Positions 17,964 through 26,523 of a stretch of 64,000 nucleotides of DNA are shown here, in pieces (the stretch's first letter is position 1; each line of letters starts with the position of its first letter). Both the position numbers and the translations under genes were made by a program. The notes beneath the pieces are model-generated. The model was not told the origin of the DNA. It did not search any database and worked only from the letters and a program-made list of their open reading frames with translations. Source of the stretch: Streptomyces shenzhenensis (lineage in GTDB: Bacteria > Actinomycetota > Actinomycetes > Streptomycetales > Streptomycetaceae); NCBI RefSeq assembly GCF_021462265.1, contig NZ_JAJONF010000002.1, positions 372,001-436,000 of the forward strand, in the 5' to 3' direction.

Positions 17964-20252
17964 TCACCTCTCCCCGGCCAGCCGCGCGGCCGCGACCGCC
18001 GCCTGGCCGTAGCTGATGCCGCCGTCCCCGACCGGTACCTGCTCGCCGACCAGCACCCGGAGCCCCTGCGCGTGCAGCCGGCGTCTGACCTCGGTCAGCA
18101 GCCGGCGGTTGACGAAGCAGCCGCCGCCCAGGCACACCGTGCGGGGCGCGCCGTCGGCCACGGCCCGGGCGACGAGTCCGGCGGTGACGATCGCGAGGGT
18201 CAGGTGGAAGGCGGCGGCCAGCCGGGGCACCGGTTCCCCGCTCAGCCGCCGCTCCAGCAGATCGGTGAGGGTGGCCGTGCTGTCGTACACCCACAACCCG
18301 TCCGCGCGGACCAGGCGGTGGGCGAGCGGCACCGCGTGTTCCTCGCCCGCCACGGCTTCGAGGAGTACGGCCGCCTCGCCCTCGTAGGAGACCCGGTCGG
18401 CGAGGCCGAGCAGCGCGGCCACGGTGTCGAAGAGCCGCCCCGCGCTGGAGGCCCGCGGGCAGTTGACGTTCCGCACGACCATGGCGCGCACGGCGGCGAC
18501 CTCGGCCGCGTCGAGGCGGTCGGTGAAGCCGCGGACGAGCCGGGGGTCCGGGAGCGGGCCGGACGGCGTCTCGGCGCCGAACAGGTGCCCGAGGGCCGTC
18601 CGGGAAGGACGGCGCACGGCCGCGTCGCCGCCGGGCAGGGGCGCGGTCGCGAACCTGCCCACGCGGCGGTAGCCGCTCAGTGTGGCGACGAGGATCTCGC
18701 CGCCCCACAGGGTGCCGTCGTCGCCGAGGCCCAGCCCGTCGTAGGCCACCCCGGTGAACGGCCCGCGCACCCCGTGCTCGGCCGCGCAGGCGGCCACGTG
18801 CGCGTGGTGGTGCTGCACCGCGATCCGGGGCAGCGGCTGCCGCGCCGCCCACTGCGTGGACAGGTAGCCGGGATGGAGGTCGTGCGCGAGGACCTGTGGC
18901 CTGATGCCGGTGAGGTGCCGCAGATGGTCGTACGACGCCCGGAACGCCTCGAAGACCGCCAGGCCGGAGAGGTCGCCGGTGTGCGGGCCGAGGTGGGCCC
19001 GGCCGTCGGCGGCCAGCGTGAACGTGTGCTTCAGGTGTGCGCCCGCCCCGGCCACCGGTTCCCGTACGGCGAGCGGCAGCGGGGCCGGGGCCAGGCCGCG
19101 GGCGCGGCGGACGGTGATCCGGGTCCGGCCCGCGAACTGCACCACGGAGTCGTCGTAGCGGGCCCGGATCGGCCGGTCGTGGGTCAGGAAGCCGTCGGCG
19201 ACACCGGCCAGGTCCCGGCGGGCGGCGTCGTCGTCGACGGCGATGGGCTCGTCGCCGAGGTTGCCGCTGGTGACCACGAGCGGGCGGTCCAGGTCGTCCA
19301 GGAGGAGGTGGTGCAGGCCCGTGGTGGGCAGGAACAGACCGGCCCGCGGCAGGCCGGGATGCACGCCGTCGGCCAGGGGCGGGGTGCCGTGCCACGGGAG
19401 GCGGGCGAGCAGGACGACGGGGCGTTCCGGGGCGGTGAGCGCCTTGCGGGCCGTGGCACCGATCCGCGCCAGCCGGGCCGCCTCCCGCACGTCCTTCACC
19501 ATCACGGCGAAGGGTTTGGCCGGACGGCGCTTGCGGCGCCGCAGCTCGGCCACGGCGCGTGGATCGCGCGCGTCGCACACCAGCTGGTAGCCGCCGAGCC
19601 CCTTGACCGCGACGATCCCGCCGTCGGCGACGGTCTTGACCGCCGCGCGCAGCGCCTCCTCACCACGCAGGTCCTCCCAGGCCAGGCACGGGCCGCAGAC
19701 GGGGCAGGCCACGGGCTCGGCGTGGAAGCGCCGGTCGCCCGGGTCGGCGTACTCGGCCGCGCACCTACCGCACATCGGGAAGCGGCGCATGGTGGTACGG
19801 ATCCGGTCGTAGGGCAGATCCTCGATGATCGTGGCCCGGGGACCGCAGTCGGTGCAGTTGACGAACGGATACCGGTAGCGGCGGTCGGCGGGGTCACGCA
19901 GGTCGCGCAGGCAGGCGGCGCAGATCGCCGCGTCGGGCGGAATCTCCCGCGGGGCCGTGTCGTGGGCGGCAGGCGGGCTGTGCCGGACCCGGAAGCCCGG
20001 GGTGCGCGGCGCGTGACGGGTGCTCTCCGTCAGCCGCACTTCGCGGACCAGCGCGAGCGTCGGCGCGCGGTGGCGCAGGCGGGCGGCGAAGACGTCGACG
20101 GCGCCCGGCGGACCGGCGACCTCGCCCTCGACGTGCCCGTTGACGTTGGCCACCCAGCCGTCCAGCCCCAGTTCGGCCGCGGTGCGGTAGACGAAGGGCC
20201 GGAAGCCCACGCCCTGGACGATCCCGTCCACCCGGAAGTGCCGCACGGTCAT
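17964..20252 (-). CDS. hypF: Carbamoyltransferase HypF
   Basis: About 762 residues. HypF makes the carbamoyl adenylate that becomes the CN ligands. Domains in order: acylphosphatase-like (GIVQGVGFRPFVYRTA near 10), two zinc fingers (CAACLRDL...CTDCG near 110 and CGRCAAEY...CPVCG near 160), a YrdC-like ATP-binding domain near 200-380, and a Kae1/carbamoyltransferase domain with HHHAHVAACAAEHG near 470 and VCLGGGCFVNRRLL near the C-terminus. The start overlaps the protease stop by 4 nt. Confidence 0.97.
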   Translation of the reverse strand: MTVRHFRVDGIVQGVGFRPFVYRTAAELGLDGWVANVNGHVEGEVAGPPGAVDVFAARLRHRAPTLALVREVRLTESTRHAPRTPGFRVRHSPPAAHDTAPREIPPDAAICAACLRDLRDPADRRYRYPFVNCTDCGPRATIIEDLPYDRIRTTMRRFPMCGRCAAEYADPGDRRFHAEPVACPVCGPCLAWEDLRGEEALRAAVKTVADGGIVAVKGLGGYQLVCDARDPRAVAELRRRKRRPAKPFAVMVKDVREAARLARIGATARKALTAPERPVVLLARLPWHGTPPLADGVHPGLPRAGLFLPTTGLHHLLLDDLDRPLVVTSGNLGDEPIAVDDDAARRDLAGVADGFLTHDRPIRARYDDSVVQFAGRTRITVRRARGLAPAPLPLAVREPVAGAGAHLKHTFTLAADGRAHLGPHTGDLSGLAVFEAFRASYDHLRHLTGIRPQVLAHDLHPGYLSTQWAARQPLPRIAVQHHHAHVAACAAEHGVRGPFTGVAYDGLGLGDDGTLWGGEILVATLSGYRRVGRFATAPLPGGDAAVRRPSRTALGHLFGAETPSGPLPDPRLVRGFTDRLDAAEVAAVRAMVVRNVNCPRASSAGRLFDTVAALLGLADRVSYEGEAAVLLEAVAGEEHAVPLAHRLVRADGLWVYDSTATLTDLLERRLSGEPVPRLAAAFHLTLAIVTAGLVARAVADGAPRTVCLGGGCFVNRRLLTEVRRRLHAQGLRVLVGEQVPVGDGGISYGQAAVAAARLAGER

Positions 20253-20770
20253 GACCGCTCCCCGGATACCGGGCTCCCGGACACCGCGCCCAGGTGACGG
20301 GCGATCTCGCCCTCGACCGCTGCGACGAGGCCGGGCACCGCCGCGGCGACGGCGGGCGACAGGCCGGTGCCGAACGAACCGTCGGCGCCCTCCACGGCGT
20401 ACACGACCAGACGCTCCGGCAGCCGGCCCAGGACGCGCGCGAGTTCGACCGCCTCGCCCAGCCCCAGACCGTGGGTGCTGGTGGCCGACGGCGGCACCAC
20501 GTGCCCGGAACCGAGTTCGAGCCGGTGCACCCGCCCGGGTGAGCCCGGGTGCGCGTGGGCGGCGTCCACGACCACGGCGAGACCGGCGTCCTCCCAGAGC
20601 GCGATCAGCCGCCCGGGATCGCCGTCGCTCGTGGCGAACCGGGTGCCGGGCGGCAGCGACCGCTCGCCGGCCCGCTCCCGCAGCCCGGCGACCACGGCCC
20701 AGCCCACGCCGTCGTCGCGCCGGAACTCGTTCCCTACGCCGACCACGGTGACGCGCGCGCGTTCCCTCAT
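20249..20770 (-). CDS. Hydrogenase maturation protease (HycI/HyaD type)
   Basis: About 173 residues. The N-terminal VTVVGVGNEFRRDDGVGWAV is the M52 motif, with metal-binding acidic residues; DAAHAHPGSP and STHGLGLGEAVELA continue the family pattern. It should cut the large subunit after the L2 His once nickel is loaded. There is no ribosome site before the ATG, and the predicted transcription start falls on or next to it, so the mRNA is probably leaderless. First gene of the maturation unit. Confidence 0.92.
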   Translation of the reverse strand: MRERARVTVVGVGNEFRRDDGVGWAVVAGLRERAGERSLPPGTRFATSDGDPGRLIALWEDAGLAVVVDAAHAHPGSPGRVHRLELGSGHVVPPSATSTHGLGLGEAVELARVLGRLPERLVVYAVEGADGSFGTGLSPAVAAAVPGLVAAVEGEIARHLGAVSGSPVSGERS

Positions 20771-20777
20771 GGCCCCC

Positions 20778-20842
20778 ACGGTGCGGCGCGCCGCGAGGGT
20801 CTCACAGGGGCCGAACGACCCATCCGGGGGGCCGGTGCGCCC
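20778..20842 (-). promoter_or_regulatory. Two-box promoter of the protease-hypF-hypC unit
   Basis: GGGCCGAACGACCC (20808-20821) and GGGCCGGTGCGCCC (20829-20842) are 21 bp apart. Minus-strand CACCGT+GG (20783-20776) is exactly 24 nt from the proximal box and ends 7 nt before the protease ATG. Confidence 0.65.
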
Positions 20843-20893
20843 TCCCGGTACCGGCGGCCCCGGGACCGCTCCCGCGGTGCCGCCCGCGGCGCG

Positions 20894-22069
20894 TCAGGTC
20901 GTGGCCGCCGAGCGGGCGCCGGCCAGGGGGATGCGCCAGCGCAGGCGGGTGCCGCCTGCCGGGGCGCGGCCGACGGCGAACGTACCGCCGAGTTTCTCGG
21001 CGCGGCGGCGCAGGTTGGTGAGCCCGCTGCTGCGGGTGACGGCCGGGTCGATCCCGCGGCCGTCGTCGGTGATCTCCAGCAGCAGTTCGGCGTCGGCACG
21101 GACGAAGACGGTGACGGCGGAGGCCTGGGCGTGCCGGGCCGCGTTGGACAGGGCCTCGCGCAGCACGGCCAGCAGATGGGCGGCGGTCGCGTCCGGGAGG
21201 GACGCGTCCACCGGGCCCTCGAACTCGACGGCCGGGGCGAAGCCGAGCCGGGGCTGGGCGGCCGCGGCCTCGTCGAGGACCTGGGCGCGCAGGCTGGCCG
21301 CCTTCTGCGCGGGCTGGTGGAGATCGAAGATGGTGGTGCGCAACTCGCGGATGGTGGCGTCGAGTTCGTCGATGACGGTGTGCATCCGGTCGGCATCGGG
21401 TCCGTGCAGCCGGGCGGCGGTGCTCTGCAGGGCGAGTCCGGCGCCGAAGACCCGCTGGATGACCATGTCGTGCAGATCACGGGCGATACGGTCGCGTTCG
21501 GCCATCACCTCCCGGTCGGCCCGGGCCGAGGCCAGCTCGGCCTGGGCGGCGAGCTGGTGGGTGATGTCCCGGGCCGTGGCGCAGTATCCGACCAGCGCCC
21601 CGTCGGCGTCCCGCCGCGCCGACACGGTGACGGCCACGTCGACTTCCGTGCCGTCCGCGCGGTGCCAGCGGCACTGGTGTGACTCGGCACGCCCACCGGA
21701 GCGGATCTGCTCCACCGCCGTGCGGAACTCGGCGCGTGCCGCGTCCGGCATGAGGGTGCCGACCGCCTCCCCGGCGATCTGTTCCTCGGTGTGGCCCAGC
21801 AGGCGGCGGGCGCCCGGATTCCACGTTTCCACGCGCAGCTCGGAGTCCAGGGAGAGCATGGCGTCGTCGGAGGAGGCGACGATGGCCGCCAGCCGGGCCT
21901 CGGCCCGCCGGGCGTTCTCCAGCTCGGTGTGCAGGGCGATCAGGCCCCGGTTGGTGTCCTCCAGCTCCTGGCGCAGCTCGTCGATCAGGTGCGCCTGACG
22001 TGCCGAACCGGTCTGCCGGGGCGTGTCGTGGGAGTCGTCGAGCGGGCGGAGGCCGTCGGGGTTCCCCAT
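20894..22069 (-). CDS. PAS-domain sensor histidine kinase (NarL-system type)
   Basis: About 391 residues. A coiled-coil N-terminus (LIDELRQELEDTNRGLIALH) leads to a PAS domain near 65-180 (DDAMLSLDSELRVETWNPGA). The HisKA_3 dimerisation helix RDLHDMVIQRVFGAGLALQS holds the phosphoacceptor His. An HATPase_c domain with an intact N-box (LREALSNAARHA) and ITDDGRGID follows. The C-terminal half resembles DevS/OsdK kinases. GAAGGAC lies 7 nt before the chosen ATG; an alternative ATG 45 nt upstream overlaps the phosphatase stop (ATGA). There is no response regulator nearby. Coupled to the stressosome genes. Confidence 0.85.
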   Translation of the reverse strand: MGNPDGLRPLDDSHDTPRQTGSARQAHLIDELRQELEDTNRGLIALHTELENARRAEARLAAIVASSDDAMLSLDSELRVETWNPGARRLLGHTEEQIAGEAVGTLMPDAARAEFRTAVEQIRSGGRAESHQCRWHRADGTEVDVAVTVSARRDADGALVGYCATARDITHQLAAQAELASARADREVMAERDRIARDLHDMVIQRVFGAGLALQSTAARLHGPDADRMHTVIDELDATIRELRTTIFDLHQPAQKAASLRAQVLDEAAAAQPRLGFAPAVEFEGPVDASLPDATAAHLLAVLREALSNAARHAQASAVTVFVRADAELLLEITDDGRGIDPAVTRSSGLTNLRRRAEKLGGTFAVGRAPAGGTRLRWRIPLAGARSAATT

Positions 22070-22110
22070 GGCTGACCGTCCTTCGGCTGAGGTGGGTTGA
22101 GGCTGCTCCA

Positions 22111-23124
22111 TCATGCCGTGCCGTCGGCGCGGACCACGAGCACGGTGGCGTCGTCGGTGGACCGGCAGTGGTCGCGGTGCAGCACCGCGGCGACCACTGC
22201 CGGGTGGTGCTCCAGCAGGCGTGGGTGCTCGTCGAGGTGCCAGCCGGACCGGATCCCGTCGCTGGCCAGGACGAGGACACTGCCGGGTTCCCACGGGCAG
22301 TGCTGGGAGCGGGTGGTGGGCGGCGGGAAGTGGGTGCCGAGGGTTCCGGGGCGGTCCAGCAGATGGACGCTGCGGCCCGCGGTGAGAACACGTCCGGTGA
22401 TGTTGCCGACCGCCGTGTAGGTGAGCTCGCCGCGCTCGGGATCGATCAGGCAGGTGCCCAGCACACCACCCCGGGTGCCCCGCATCGCCTCGTGGGCGCG
22501 CTTGACCAGGGTGTCCGGGTCGGCGGCCGGGTCACGCCCGAACACGGTGACCGCGGCGCGGGCCGCGGCGGCGGCGGCCGGACCGTGCCCGAGGCCGTCG
22601 ACCACCATGGCGGCCGGCCTGCGGCCCGGCGCGACGGCCCAGGCGTCCCCGGACTCGCCGTCGCCGCCGAGGGGGACGTTCACGGCGCCGAACCGCCAGC
22701 CGCCGGCCGGGGACGCGTCGCCGCTGCCGAGCCGGGCGTAGACGACCGTACCGCGCCTGGAGGAGTAGCAGTCGAACTCGGCGGCCTGCCGGCGTACCAC
22801 GCTCAGTCCCGCGTTCAGCCCGCGCCCGCGGGTGGGGGGAGCGGCCGCGGCGGCGGGAGCGAGGGCTCCGGCAGGCATCCCAGGACCACGGTCGACGGAG
22901 ATCAGCTCGATCCCGTCGCCGGCCTTGCGGACGAGCACATAGCCGCCGGGATGGGCGTGCCGGACCAGGTTGGTGCCCAGTTCGGTGGCCACCAGCTCGG
23001 CCGTGCCGGGACGCAGCCCGCTCTGGCCGGCCGCCAGCCGGGCCACCGTGCGGCGCAGCGCGCCCACGTCCTCCTCGGGTCCGACGACGCAGAGCCGGTG
23101 CGCGGCCTCGCTCACCGCTGCCAT
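22111..23124 (-). CDS. ATPase-SpoIIE phosphatase fusion (RsbX-like)
   Basis: About 337 residues. The first 120 residues form an RsbT/RsbW-like HATPase fold (LVATELGTNLVRHAHPGG, ISVDRGPGMP). The rest is a PP2C/SpoIIE phosphatase (AMVVDGLGHGPAAAAAARAA, VLVLASDGIRSGWHL, STDDATVLVV). In stressosomes, RsbX removes phosphate from RsbR and RsbS to reset the complex; the family match and position after rsbT support that role here. It overlaps rsbT by 13 nt. Confidence 0.86.
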   Translation of the reverse strand: MAAVSEAAHRLCVVGPEEDVGALRRTVARLAAGQSGLRPGTAELVATELGTNLVRHAHPGGYVLVRKAGDGIELISVDRGPGMPAGALAPAAAAAPPTRGRGLNAGLSVVRRQAAEFDCYSSRRGTVVYARLGSGDASPAGGWRFGAVNVPLGGDGESGDAWAVAPGRRPAAMVVDGLGHGPAAAAAARAAVTVFGRDPAADPDTLVKRAHEAMRGTRGGVLGTCLIDPERGELTYTAVGNITGRVLTAGRSVHLLDRPGTLGTHFPPPTTRSQHCPWEPGSVLVLASDGIRSGWHLDEHPRLLEHHPAVVAAVLHRDHCRSTDDATVLVVRADGTA

Positions 23125-23540
23125 TTCACGATCACCACGGTCGTGCCTGATCCGGTCGCGGAGGTCAGGGTCAGCTCGTCCACGAGCCGGCGCGCGCCCG
23201 GCAGCCCCAGCCCCATGCTGCCGCGGGTGCTGAAGCCGTCGGTCATGGCCAGATCGACGTCGTCGATCCCCGGGCCGTCGTCGGCGAACGTGGCCCGTAC
23301 CCCGAGCTTGCCCTGGCGCCGCACCTGCTCGACGCGGACCCGCCCGCGGCGGCCGGTGGCGTAGTTGAGGATGTTGCGGGCCAGTTCGCTGCCCGCGGTG
23401 ATCAGCTTGGTCGTGTCGACGAGGTTGAGCCCCGCCGCCTCCGCCTCGGTGCGCAGCACCTTGCGGACGCGGATCAGATCGGACTCGTCGACGATGTCGA
23501 ACACGGCCGGCCCGCGGCCCGTTTCCGTCTCCGTCGGCAT
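23112..23540 (-). CDS. rsbT: Stressosome switch kinase RsbT
   Basis: About 142 residues of GHKL serine kinase fold: ITAGSELARNILNYATG holds the N-box, FADDGPGIDDVDLAMTDGF the G1 box, and SMGLGLPGARRLVDE the G2 box. RsbT phosphorylates RsbS and RsbR and, once released, activates a downstream partner (RsbU in Bacillus). No RsbU, RsbV or RsbW homologue is in the window, so the output is unknown. It starts 3 nt after rsbS. Confidence 0.93.
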   Translation of the reverse strand: MPTETETGRGPAVFDIVDESDLIRVRKVLRTEAEAAGLNLVDTTKLITAGSELARNILNYATGRRGRVRVEQVRRQGKLGVRATFADDGPGIDDVDLAMTDGFSTRGSMGLGLPGARRLVDELTLTSATGSGTTVVIVKWQR

Positions 23541-23542
23541 GG

Positions 23543-23923
23543 TCAGTCCAAACCGGTGTCGCCGCGGCGCAGCCGCTCCAGCAGGGCCAGGCCCTGCTCG
23601 GCGTTGAGCGCGGTGTCCAGGTGGCCCATGGGGACGCCGAGTTCGACCAGGGTGATGGCGACGGCGGGCTGGATCCCGACCACCGCCGCCTGCGCCCCGA
23701 GCAGCCGGACCATGGCCACGATGCGGGCCAGGACCCGGGCGATGAAGGAGTCGACCATGGTCAGCCGGCTGACGTCGATGAGCATGCCGGTCGCGGCCGT
23801 ACGGGAGACCTCCCGGGTGAGCTGTTCCTCGATCCTGATCACGGTGGTGTCGTCCAGGTCGCCCTGGAGTGCCACCAGCAGCGTGTCGCCGATCCGCATG
23901 ACCGGCACCACGTCCTCGTTCAC
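23543..23923 (-). CDS. rsbS: Stressosome scaffold protein RsbS
   Basis: About 126 residues, a single STAS domain. The segment GMLIDVSRLTMVDSFIARVL contains the Ser that RsbT phosphorylates in Bacillus RsbS. Its GTG start overlaps the rsbR stop (GTGA), which gives the conventional length for this family and coupled expression with RsbR. Confidence 0.93.
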   Translation of the reverse strand: MNEDVVPVMRIGDTLLVALQGDLDDTTVIRIEEQLTREVSRTAATGMLIDVSRLTMVDSFIARVLARIVAMVRLLGAQAAVVGIQPAVAITLVELGVPMGHLDTALNAEQGLALLERLRRGDTGLD

Positions 23924-25140
23924 CGCGGCTCCCCGGACGTCAGCGTCCGCGCGGCCGTCTGCGCCGTCCCGGACCGTTCGGCCAGCACGGTGAGTGCCAG
24001 TTGCAGTGCGTCCTGCAGGGTGCCGCGGGAGCGCAGCCGGCCCATGTCGATGCCCAGGTGGACCATGGACTGAGCGGTCTCCGGGCGGACCCCGCTCATG
24101 ATGCTCACCGTGCCCATCAGCGCGGCCGCCTGCACCGTCTTCAGCAGATGCTGGGCCACCTGGGTGTCGATGGTGGGTACGCCGCTGATGTCCAGGATGG
24201 CGACCTCGGCCTGGGACCGGGCGATGCTGTCCAGCAGTCCCTCGGTCAGGCGGGTGGCGCGCAGGGTGTCCAGTGTGCCGATGATCGGCAGCACCAGGAT
24301 CTTGTCCCACACCTGGATCACCGGCGTGGACAGCTCCAGGATCTCGTCGCGCTGGCGCTGCAGCCGCTGCTCGGTCTCCCGGCGCTCGGTCACGTCCCGG
24401 ATGGCGGCGGCGACCAGCCGGCCCTCGGCGGTCTCCAGCGGACTCAGGCTGATCTCCACGGGGAACTCGGTGCCGTCCCGCCGCAGCCCCCACAGCTCCA
24501 GACCGGCGCCCATCGGCCGCACCTGGGGGGCGGCGAGGAACCCGCTGCGGTGGCCGAAGTGGTCGCGGCGGAAGCGCGTCGGGACGAGCACCTCGATCTC
24601 CTGGCCGACCAGTTCGTCGCGCTCGAAGCCGAACAGCGCCTCGGCCTGCCGGTTGACCAGGACGATCCGCGCGTCCGGCCCCACGATCACCATGGCGTCC
24701 GGGGCCGACTCCAGCAGCGCGTGGAACAGCGACTCGGTCCGCGCCGACTCGGTGACGTCCCGCAGGACCTTGACGAACCCGGTCACCGAACCGTCGTCCC
24801 CGACGACCGGCGTCAGGGTGATGTGGGACAGGAACCGCTCACCGCTCTTGGTGACCCGCCAGCCGTCGAACTCGCGCCGGCCGTGCTGCCGTACCGTTTC
24901 CAGTTCCTGGGCCATCAGCCCCGCGTCCCGGTCCTCCGCCGTCTGCAGCACCGACACCGGCCGTCCCAGGATCTCGGCCTCGGTGTAGCCGGTCAGCGCC
25001 TGAGCGCCGCGGCTCCAGCGCGCCACCTCACCGGCCGGGCCCAGTTTGATCACGGCGTGATCGGCGAGCGCGTCCAGCATCGCCTCCAGATCGCGCAGCC
25101 TCGGCTGCGGATCCTGTCCGTCCGCCGATGATGCAGTCAT
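23920..25140 (-). CDS. Stressosome sensor RsbR with two PAS domains
   Basis: About 406 residues. Two N-terminal PAS domains (near 15-130 and 140-260), each followed by a PAC-like VTGFVKVLRDVTE or LVAAAIRDVTERRE, replace the globin-like sensor of Bacillus RsbR. A linker helix precedes the C-terminal STAS domain with PVIQVWDKILVLPIIGTLD and ILDISGVPTIDTQVAQHLL, whose Thr corresponds to an RsbT target. First gene of an rsbR-rsbS-rsbT-phosphatase-kinase operon. A ligand for the PAS domains cannot be named. Confidence 0.92.
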   Translation of the reverse strand: MTASSADGQDPQPRLRDLEAMLDALADHAVIKLGPAGEVARWSRGAQALTGYTEAEILGRPVSVLQTAEDRDAGLMAQELETVRQHGRREFDGWRVTKSGERFLSHITLTPVVGDDGSVTGFVKVLRDVTESARTESLFHALLESAPDAMVIVGPDARIVLVNRQAEALFGFERDELVGQEIEVLVPTRFRRDHFGHRSGFLAAPQVRPMGAGLELWGLRRDGTEFPVEISLSPLETAEGRLVAAAIRDVTERRETEQRLQRQRDEILELSTPVIQVWDKILVLPIIGTLDTLRATRLTEGLLDSIARSQAEVAILDISGVPTIDTQVAQHLLKTVQAAALMGTVSIMSGVRPETAQSMVHLGIDMGRLRSRGTLQDALQLALTVLAERSGTAQTAARTLTSGEPR

Positions 25141-25446
25141 CCCCAGGCCCCGCCCTTCACCTATCAGCGATCCGCAGACCGGTCCCCATGATCGTACACG
25201 TGTTCCCGATCACCGGCGCGGCTGATGCTACCTGCCGGGAGCCGCCGGACAGGCCTGTTTCGCCATGCTCCGGCCTGCCTTCGCACCGGGCCTGTCGTGG
25301 CGCCCGCACGGCTCCTCGGGCCGGTCCCCGTCGCCGTACGGCCCCCGATGCGCGCGTCGCGCGAGTCGCCGACGCGAGCGCCGTCGCCCAGAATGGATCT
25401 CACGATCGGCAGAGCACCTCACCCAGGCACAGAGGGGGAGGGAACC
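25141..25446. promoter_or_regulatory. Divergent intergenic region between rsbR and the phosphofructokinase gene
   Basis: About 306 bases. Box-like matches GGGCCGGTCCCCGT (25318-25331) and TCGCCGTACGGCCC (25331-25344) are present, but their spacing to the candidate -10 CAGAAT+GG (25389-25396) is not the usual 24 nt. A GC palindrome (CGCGCGTCGCGCG) lies between. GAGGGGGAGGGAACC is the phosphofructokinase ribosome site. Nothing clear was seen for rsbR. Confidence 0.35.
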
Positions 25447-26481
25447 ATGAAAACCATGAAGGTGGGAGTACTGACCGGCGGCGGTGACTGCCCCGGTCTC
25501 AACGCCGTGATCCGCAGCGTCGTCCGCAAGGGCGTCCAGGAGTACGGCTTCGAGTTCGCCGGCCTCCGGGACGGCTGGCTCGGGGCGCTCCAGGGCCATG
25601 TGGTGCCGCTGGGCGTCCCCGAGGTGCGGGGGATCCTGCCGCGCGGCGGAACCATCCTCGGGTCGTCCCGCACCAACCCGTTCAAGCACGAGGACGGCGT
25701 GCGCCGCATCCGGGACACCCTCACCGCGCACGGCATCGACGCCCTGGTCGTGATCGGCGGCGAGGACACGCTGGGCGTCGCCGCCGAGCTGAGCCGCCAG
25801 GGGATCCCGATCGTCGGCGTGCCCAAGACCATCGACAACGACGTGCCCGGCACCGACTACACCTTCGGCTTCGACACGGCCGTGGGCATCGCGGCCGAGG
25901 CCATCGACCGCCTGCACACCACCGCCGAGTCGCACATGCGCACCCTGGTGGTGGAGGTGATGGGGCGGCACTCCGGATGGATCGCCCTGCACGCCGGTGT
26001 CGCGGGCGGCGCCAACGTGATCCTCATCCCGGAACGGCCGTTCGACATCGACCAGGTGTGCGCCTGGGTGAAGAGCCGCTTCGAGTTCCACTACGCGCCG
26101 ATCGTCGTCACCGCCGAGGGAGCCGTCCCCAAGGAGGGGCAGATGGTCCTCAAGGACCGGTCGCTGGACGAGTACGGCCATGTGCGGCTGTCCGGGATCG
26201 GCGACTGGCTGGCCCGGGAGATCTCGGAACGCACCGGCACGGACGCCCGTACGACCGTGCTCGGCCACGTCCAGCGCGGCGGCACGCCGAGCGCCTTCGA
26301 CCGGTGGCTGGCCACGCGCTTCGGGCTGCACGCCGTCGACGCGGTCAAGGACGGCGCCTTCGGCACGATGGTCGCCCTGAACGGCACCCGGATCGTCCGG
26401 GTCCCGATCCCCGACGCCGAGACGCCGACCAAGGTGGTCGATCCGTCCCTGTACGAGGAGTTCGAGGTGTTCTTCGGCTGA
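25447..26481 (+). CDS. 6-phosphofructokinase, group III type
   Basis: About 344 residues. Phosphorylates fructose 6-phosphate in glycolysis. Seen are LTGGGDCPGLNAVIRSVV at the N-terminus, VVIGGEDTLGVAAEL near 100, PKTIDNDVPGTDYTFGFDTA near 125 (catalytic Asp) and VEVMGRHSGWIALHAG near 165. By alignment to E. coli PfkA, position 104 is Asp and position 124 is Lys. That pair is typical of pyrophosphate-dependent enzymes, as in Amycolatopsis, whereas ATP enzymes of this group usually have Gly104. PPi use is therefore inferred. The ATG after GGAGGG was chosen. Confidence 0.9.
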   Translation: MKTMKVGVLTGGGDCPGLNAVIRSVVRKGVQEYGFEFAGLRDGWLGALQGHVVPLGVPEVRGILPRGGTILGSSRTNPFKHEDGVRRIRDTLTAHGIDALVVIGGEDTLGVAAELSRQGIPIVGVPKTIDNDVPGTDYTFGFDTAVGIAAEAIDRLHTTAESHMRTLVVEVMGRHSGWIALHAGVAGGANVILIPERPFDIDQVCAWVKSRFEFHYAPIVVTAEGAVPKEGQMVLKDRSLDEYGHVRLSGIGDWLAREISERTGTDARTTVLGHVQRGGTPSAFDRWLATRFGLHAVDAVKDGAFGTMVALNGTRIVRVPIPDAETPTKVVDPSLYEEFEVFFG

Positions 26482-26497
26482 CGGCCGAGGAGCTCCT

Positions 26498-26516
26498 GGA
26501 CCGGCCGGCCGGGTCC
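26498..26516. terminator. Hairpin between convergent phosphofructokinase and Usp genes
   Basis: GGACCGGCC pairs with GGCCGGGTCC with one bulged base and almost no loop. Probably a bidirectional terminator in a 42-nt gap. Confidence 0.45.
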
Positions 26517-26523
26517 GCGGGCG

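Noticed and set aside
16479..20297. A 1272-codon plus-strand open frame across the hydrogenase genes
   Set aside because: It is antisense to hypC, hypF and the iron-sulfur subunit, all with clear motifs; composition is typical of shadow frames in high-GC DNA.
20894..22114. Longer start for the PAS kinase at the ATGA overlap
   Set aside because: The overlap is attractive, but there is no ribosome site there, while GAAGGAC lies 7 nt before the ATG at 22069. The longer form remains possible.
25318..25396. Boxed promoter for the phosphofructokinase gene
   Set aside because: Two partial boxes are present, but the spacing between them (13 bp) and to the -10 candidate (44 nt) breaks the pattern seen elsewhere.
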